Made by a program: the position numbers and the translations under genes. 8,361 bases of DNA, taken from NCBI GenBank assembly GCA_002713285.1, contig PAVX01000018.1, forward strand, positions 39,213-47,573, written 5' to 3'. The notes under the pieces were generated by a model. The model had not been told where the DNA came from, ran no database searches, and saw only the letters and a list, made by a program, of their open reading frames with translations. Below are positions 7,148 through 8,361 of this stretch, piece after piece; position 1 is the stretch's first letter, and each line of letters opens with the position of its first letter. This DNA is from Flavobacteriales bacterium (GTDB taxonomy: Bacteria; Bacteroidota; Bacteroidia; Flavobacteriales; TMED113).

Positions 7148-7883
7148 TATATTTCCTAAAGAATTTTAAACACATTGTGATATAGCCAATTATAGCTAAT
7201 ATCAAAATATATAAATAGATATTATTGTACATATGTGCGGAGTCCACATTTTTCATCGCGTATGTTATATTGATTAAAAAGTCAAGATATAGAAATGATA
7301 TAATTGTGCTAAAGGTTGATGAGTATTCTTGTTTTATTATTTTTTTTATGGAAAATGTATATCTAGGTTTTTTAAAATTTTTAAAATTCGGAAATAATAG
7401 AGGGGTTATTTTACAAAAATTCTCATATTTTTTTTTGAATTTATTAACTAGAAACTGTTCTTCTACTAACACTATTCTTTCATAATGTATAATAAATAAT
7501 AAAGTTGTAATGATTATGAATATGTAACTTAAAGAAAATATTGCGAGTCCCAGCCAAATAAAATAGTTAGCAAAATAAAGAGGATGTCTAATTATGGAAT
7601 AAGCACCTCTAGTATTTAAATATTTTGCAACTTGTTGATTGCGATTTCTTCCAGATGTTCCCTCGGGAGTGGTTCCAATAGTGTAATATCTTAACAATAA
7701 GCCTAATAAGGATAGAAAGCTGCCAGATATATAGCCAATTAATTTCAAGTTACTTTCATATACATAATTGTCAGTATTTTGCCAGATAATAGGTATAGAT
7801 AATATTAATAGAATTAAAGGTATTTGTCCTCTATATTTAAATAGATAATTACCATTAATAATCATGTTATTTTTTAATTGCAT
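7128..7883 (-). CDS. Membrane methyltransferase, isoprenylcysteine carboxyl methyltransferase (ICMT)-like
   Basis: A 251-residue integral membrane protein of the ICMT/phospholipid methyltransferase group, which uses S-adenosylmethionine to methylate lipid-like substrates in the membrane. Helices lie at about 20-35, 47-68, 103-118 and 119-134. The SAM-binding core shows RGAYSIIRHPLYFANY (92-107, key RHPLY 99-103), HYERIVLVEEQFL (133-145), then a conserved-looking Y153 and P161. The stretch GTTPEGTSGRNRNQQ (70-84) marks a bacterial subgroup. After the usual end of the family core there are about 85 extra residues with two more likely helices (190-208 and 221-240). Bacteria lack prenylated CaaX proteins, so another target is expected; Leptospira LmtA, an ICMT relative, methylates the lipid A 1-phosphate, making an envelope lipid a reasonable guess. 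Start could be M1 or M7 (7865). It overlaps the symporter gene end by 20 bp. The family is well supported and the substrate is unknown. Confidence 0.85.
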   Translation of the reverse strand: MQLKNNMIINGNYLFKYRGQIPLILLILSIPIIWQNTDNYVYESNLKLIGYISGSFLSLLGLLLRYYTIGTTPEGTSGRNRNQQVAKYLNTRGAYSIIRHPLYFANYFIWLGLAIFSLSYIFIIITTLLFIIHYERIVLVEEQFLVNKFKKKYENFCKITPLLFPNFKNFKKPRYTFSIKKIIKQEYSSTFSTIISFLYLDFLINITYAMKNVDSAHMYNNIYLYILILAIIGYITMCLKFFRKYTSLLDD

Positions 7884-8074
7884 ATTGTCGTTTTTGGAAT
7901 TACAATTTAAGTATATTTCGAGCTATTATATAGATTTTTTTGAATCAATTTCAGTGATAATTCATTTAAAAATCCAAAAAAGTCTTTTTTATGCAAAAAA
8001 AAACATTTTTTATAGATAGGAATTCGACAATAATTACTATATTGAATCCGAACTTTAATTAAAACTTAAGTATT
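7884..8074. other. 191-bp AT-rich intergenic region between divergent genes
   Basis: This is the longest non-coding stretch in the window and must hold the promoters for the minus-strand methyltransferase and the plus-strand 64-codon gene. I find no exact TAnnTTTG element on either strand. The nearest for the plus gene is TATATTG at 8038-8044, and for the minus gene TAAATTG close to its ATG; each lacks one T of the consensus. No convincing RNA structure, tRNA or additional ORF is visible. Confidence 0.6.
7968..8011. promoter_or_regulatory. Phased A/T tracts, possible intrinsically curved DNA
   Basis: Homopolymer tracts follow one another at close to helical spacing: A5 (7968-7972), A6 (7976-7981), T6 (7985-7990), A9 (7995-8003) and T6 (8006-8011). 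Their centres are about 8.5, 9, 11.5 and 9.5 bp apart. Tracts spaced about one helical turn apart are known to bend DNA and can act as upstream promoter elements. The last tract ends 63 bp before the 64-codon gene. The function is inferred, and strong AT richness makes some phasing expected. Confidence 0.35.
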
Positions 8075-8269
8075 ATGGCTTATTCACACAAAAATAGTAA
8101 GGGAAAAACTTACTGGTTACATTCAAAAGATGTTACCCTAAGAGGTGGCAGAACTCAAACAATTTATTACTTTGCAGGAGATCAAAGATCAAATGCATGT
8201 GATTTACCAGCTGGAAAACAAGTGGTTGAAAGCGCTAGAACGGGACTTCCGTTGGTGAAAAAAGCATAA
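8075..8269 (+). CDS. Small conserved-looking basic protein, function unknown (64 aa)
   Basis: I do not recognise a function. The 64-residue product is soluble, with no signal peptide or membrane helix. It is basic: 11 Lys/Arg against 4 Asp/Glu. It has an aromatic and glycine pattern suggesting a small beta-rich fold: KGKTYWLHSKDVTLRGG (9-25), TIYYFAGDQR (29-38), LPAGKQVVE (44-52) and a C-terminal RTGLPLVKK (55-63). From memory this resembles small uncharacterised proteins with a TYYLH...VTLRGG...IYYF...LPAG..VVE...TGLP..KK pattern found in scattered bacteria; that recollection was not checked. A real gene is supported by the ATG start, its own upstream region, a strong terminator 22 bp after the stop, and composition of about 37% GC against 28-30% in neighbouring samples. 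It seems to be transcribed alone. The higher GC could reflect strong constraint, high expression or transfer. Confidence 0.8.
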   Translation: MAYSHKNSKGKTYWLHSKDVTLRGGRTQTIYYFAGDQRSNACDLPAGKQVVESARTGLPLVKKA

Positions 8270-8290
8270 GTAATAAATATATTGATTTAT

Positions 8291-8315
8291 AAAAAGGGCC
8301 GAGAGGCCCTTTTTT
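8291..8315. terminator. Strong intrinsic terminator, probably bidirectional
   Basis: A perfect 10-bp stem (AAAAAGGGCC pairing with GGCCCTTTTT) closes a GAGA tetraloop of the stable GNRA class, and the 3' arm runs into a T tract. It begins 22 bp after the stop of the 64-codon gene. The A tract on the 5' side gives the mirror arrangement on the minus strand, so it can also end transcription of a gene entering from the right. It is the only convincing factor-independent terminator in the window. Confidence 0.92.
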
Positions 8316-8361
8316 ATTGAAATTCATCAATCATTATCTCCTCATTGATTACAATTTTATT
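8314..8361 (-). CDS. Possible C-terminal end of a minus-strand gene (partial)
   Basis: On the minus strand one frame is open from the right edge for 15 codons (NKIVINEEIMIDEFQ) and ends in TAA at 8316-8314; the other two frames hit stops within the first few codons. The stop overlaps the foot of the bidirectional terminator, a sensible place for a gene end. The fragment is too short to identify, and chance openness is quite possible. Confidence 0.35.
   Translation of the reverse strand, partial: NKIVINEEIMIDEFQ

Noticed and set aside
7225..7485. 86-codon plus-strand open frame
   Set aside because: Antisense to the methyltransferase gene; its hydrophobic, Phe-rich product is what the complement of Lys-rich codons gives.
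7982..8011. A/T hairpin as a terminator for a plus-strand transcript
   Set aside because: Only A-T pairing without a GC stem, and no plus-strand gene ends before it.
8201..8226. LPAGKQ-encoding segment with CCAGCTGG palindrome as an inserted repeat element inside the 64-aa gene
   Set aside because: Repeats encoding LPAG-like peptides occur in some genomes, but here the segment reads smoothly as part of the protein's own pattern (LPAG..VVE...TGLP) and no second copy is in the window.
8326..8354. GAGGAG followed by ATG on the minus strand as a ribosome site and start of a small gene
   Set aside because: Spacing of 3 nt is too short, the frame would code for only six residues, and Shine-Dalgarno use is weak in the inferred group.

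Overview
The window is strongly AT-rich (hand-counted samples of coding sequence are about 28-30% GC) and densely packed. The gene families point to a member of the Bacteroidota with a compact genome, possibly an aquatic lineage: a System II cytochrome c synthase of the fused CcsBA type, the bacillithiol deacetylase BshB1, a glycosyltransferase-2/membrane/Rossmann-like fusion, a branched-chain-type E2 with its characteristic DKVDSEIPS lipoyl motif, and starts that generally lack a clear Shine-Dalgarno sequence. This assignment is inferred from family resemblance; no search was run.

Layout. Positions 1-1369 (+) carry the 3' end of the cytochrome c synthase gene, followed 4 bp later by bshB1; both serve thiol/redox-dependent cell chemistry. 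Positions 1374-5627 (-) form one tight block read recR, glycosyltransferase fusion, acyltransferase E2, fumarylacetoacetate-hydrolase-family enzyme. Its junctions are a 1-bp TAATG overlap, a 26-bp gap and a 4-bp ATGA overlap, so it probably works as one transcription unit although the functions are mixed (DNA repair, envelope glycan synthesis, 2-oxo-acid metabolism). Positions 5684-7147 (+) encode a sodium:solute symporter, divergent from recR across 56 bp. It overlaps tail-to-tail by 20 bp with a membrane methyltransferase gene of the isoprenylcysteine methyltransferase type (7128-7883, -). A 191-bp AT-rich spacer with roughly helically spaced A/T tracts leads to a solitary 64-codon gene (8075-8269, +) of unknown function. 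That gene is closed by a strong hairpin terminator with a GAGA loop, whose far side overlaps what looks like the stop codon of a minus-strand gene running off the right edge.

I see no mobile element, CRISPR array, RNA gene or phage signature. Most of the window is ordinary chromosomal housekeeping and envelope biology. The parts most worth a second look are the 64-aa protein with its curved-looking upstream region, the glycosyltransferase fused to what looks like the non-catalytic front half of a sugar-phosphate transferase, and the methyltransferase that might modify an envelope lipid. I do not see convincing evidence of a new multi-gene system.
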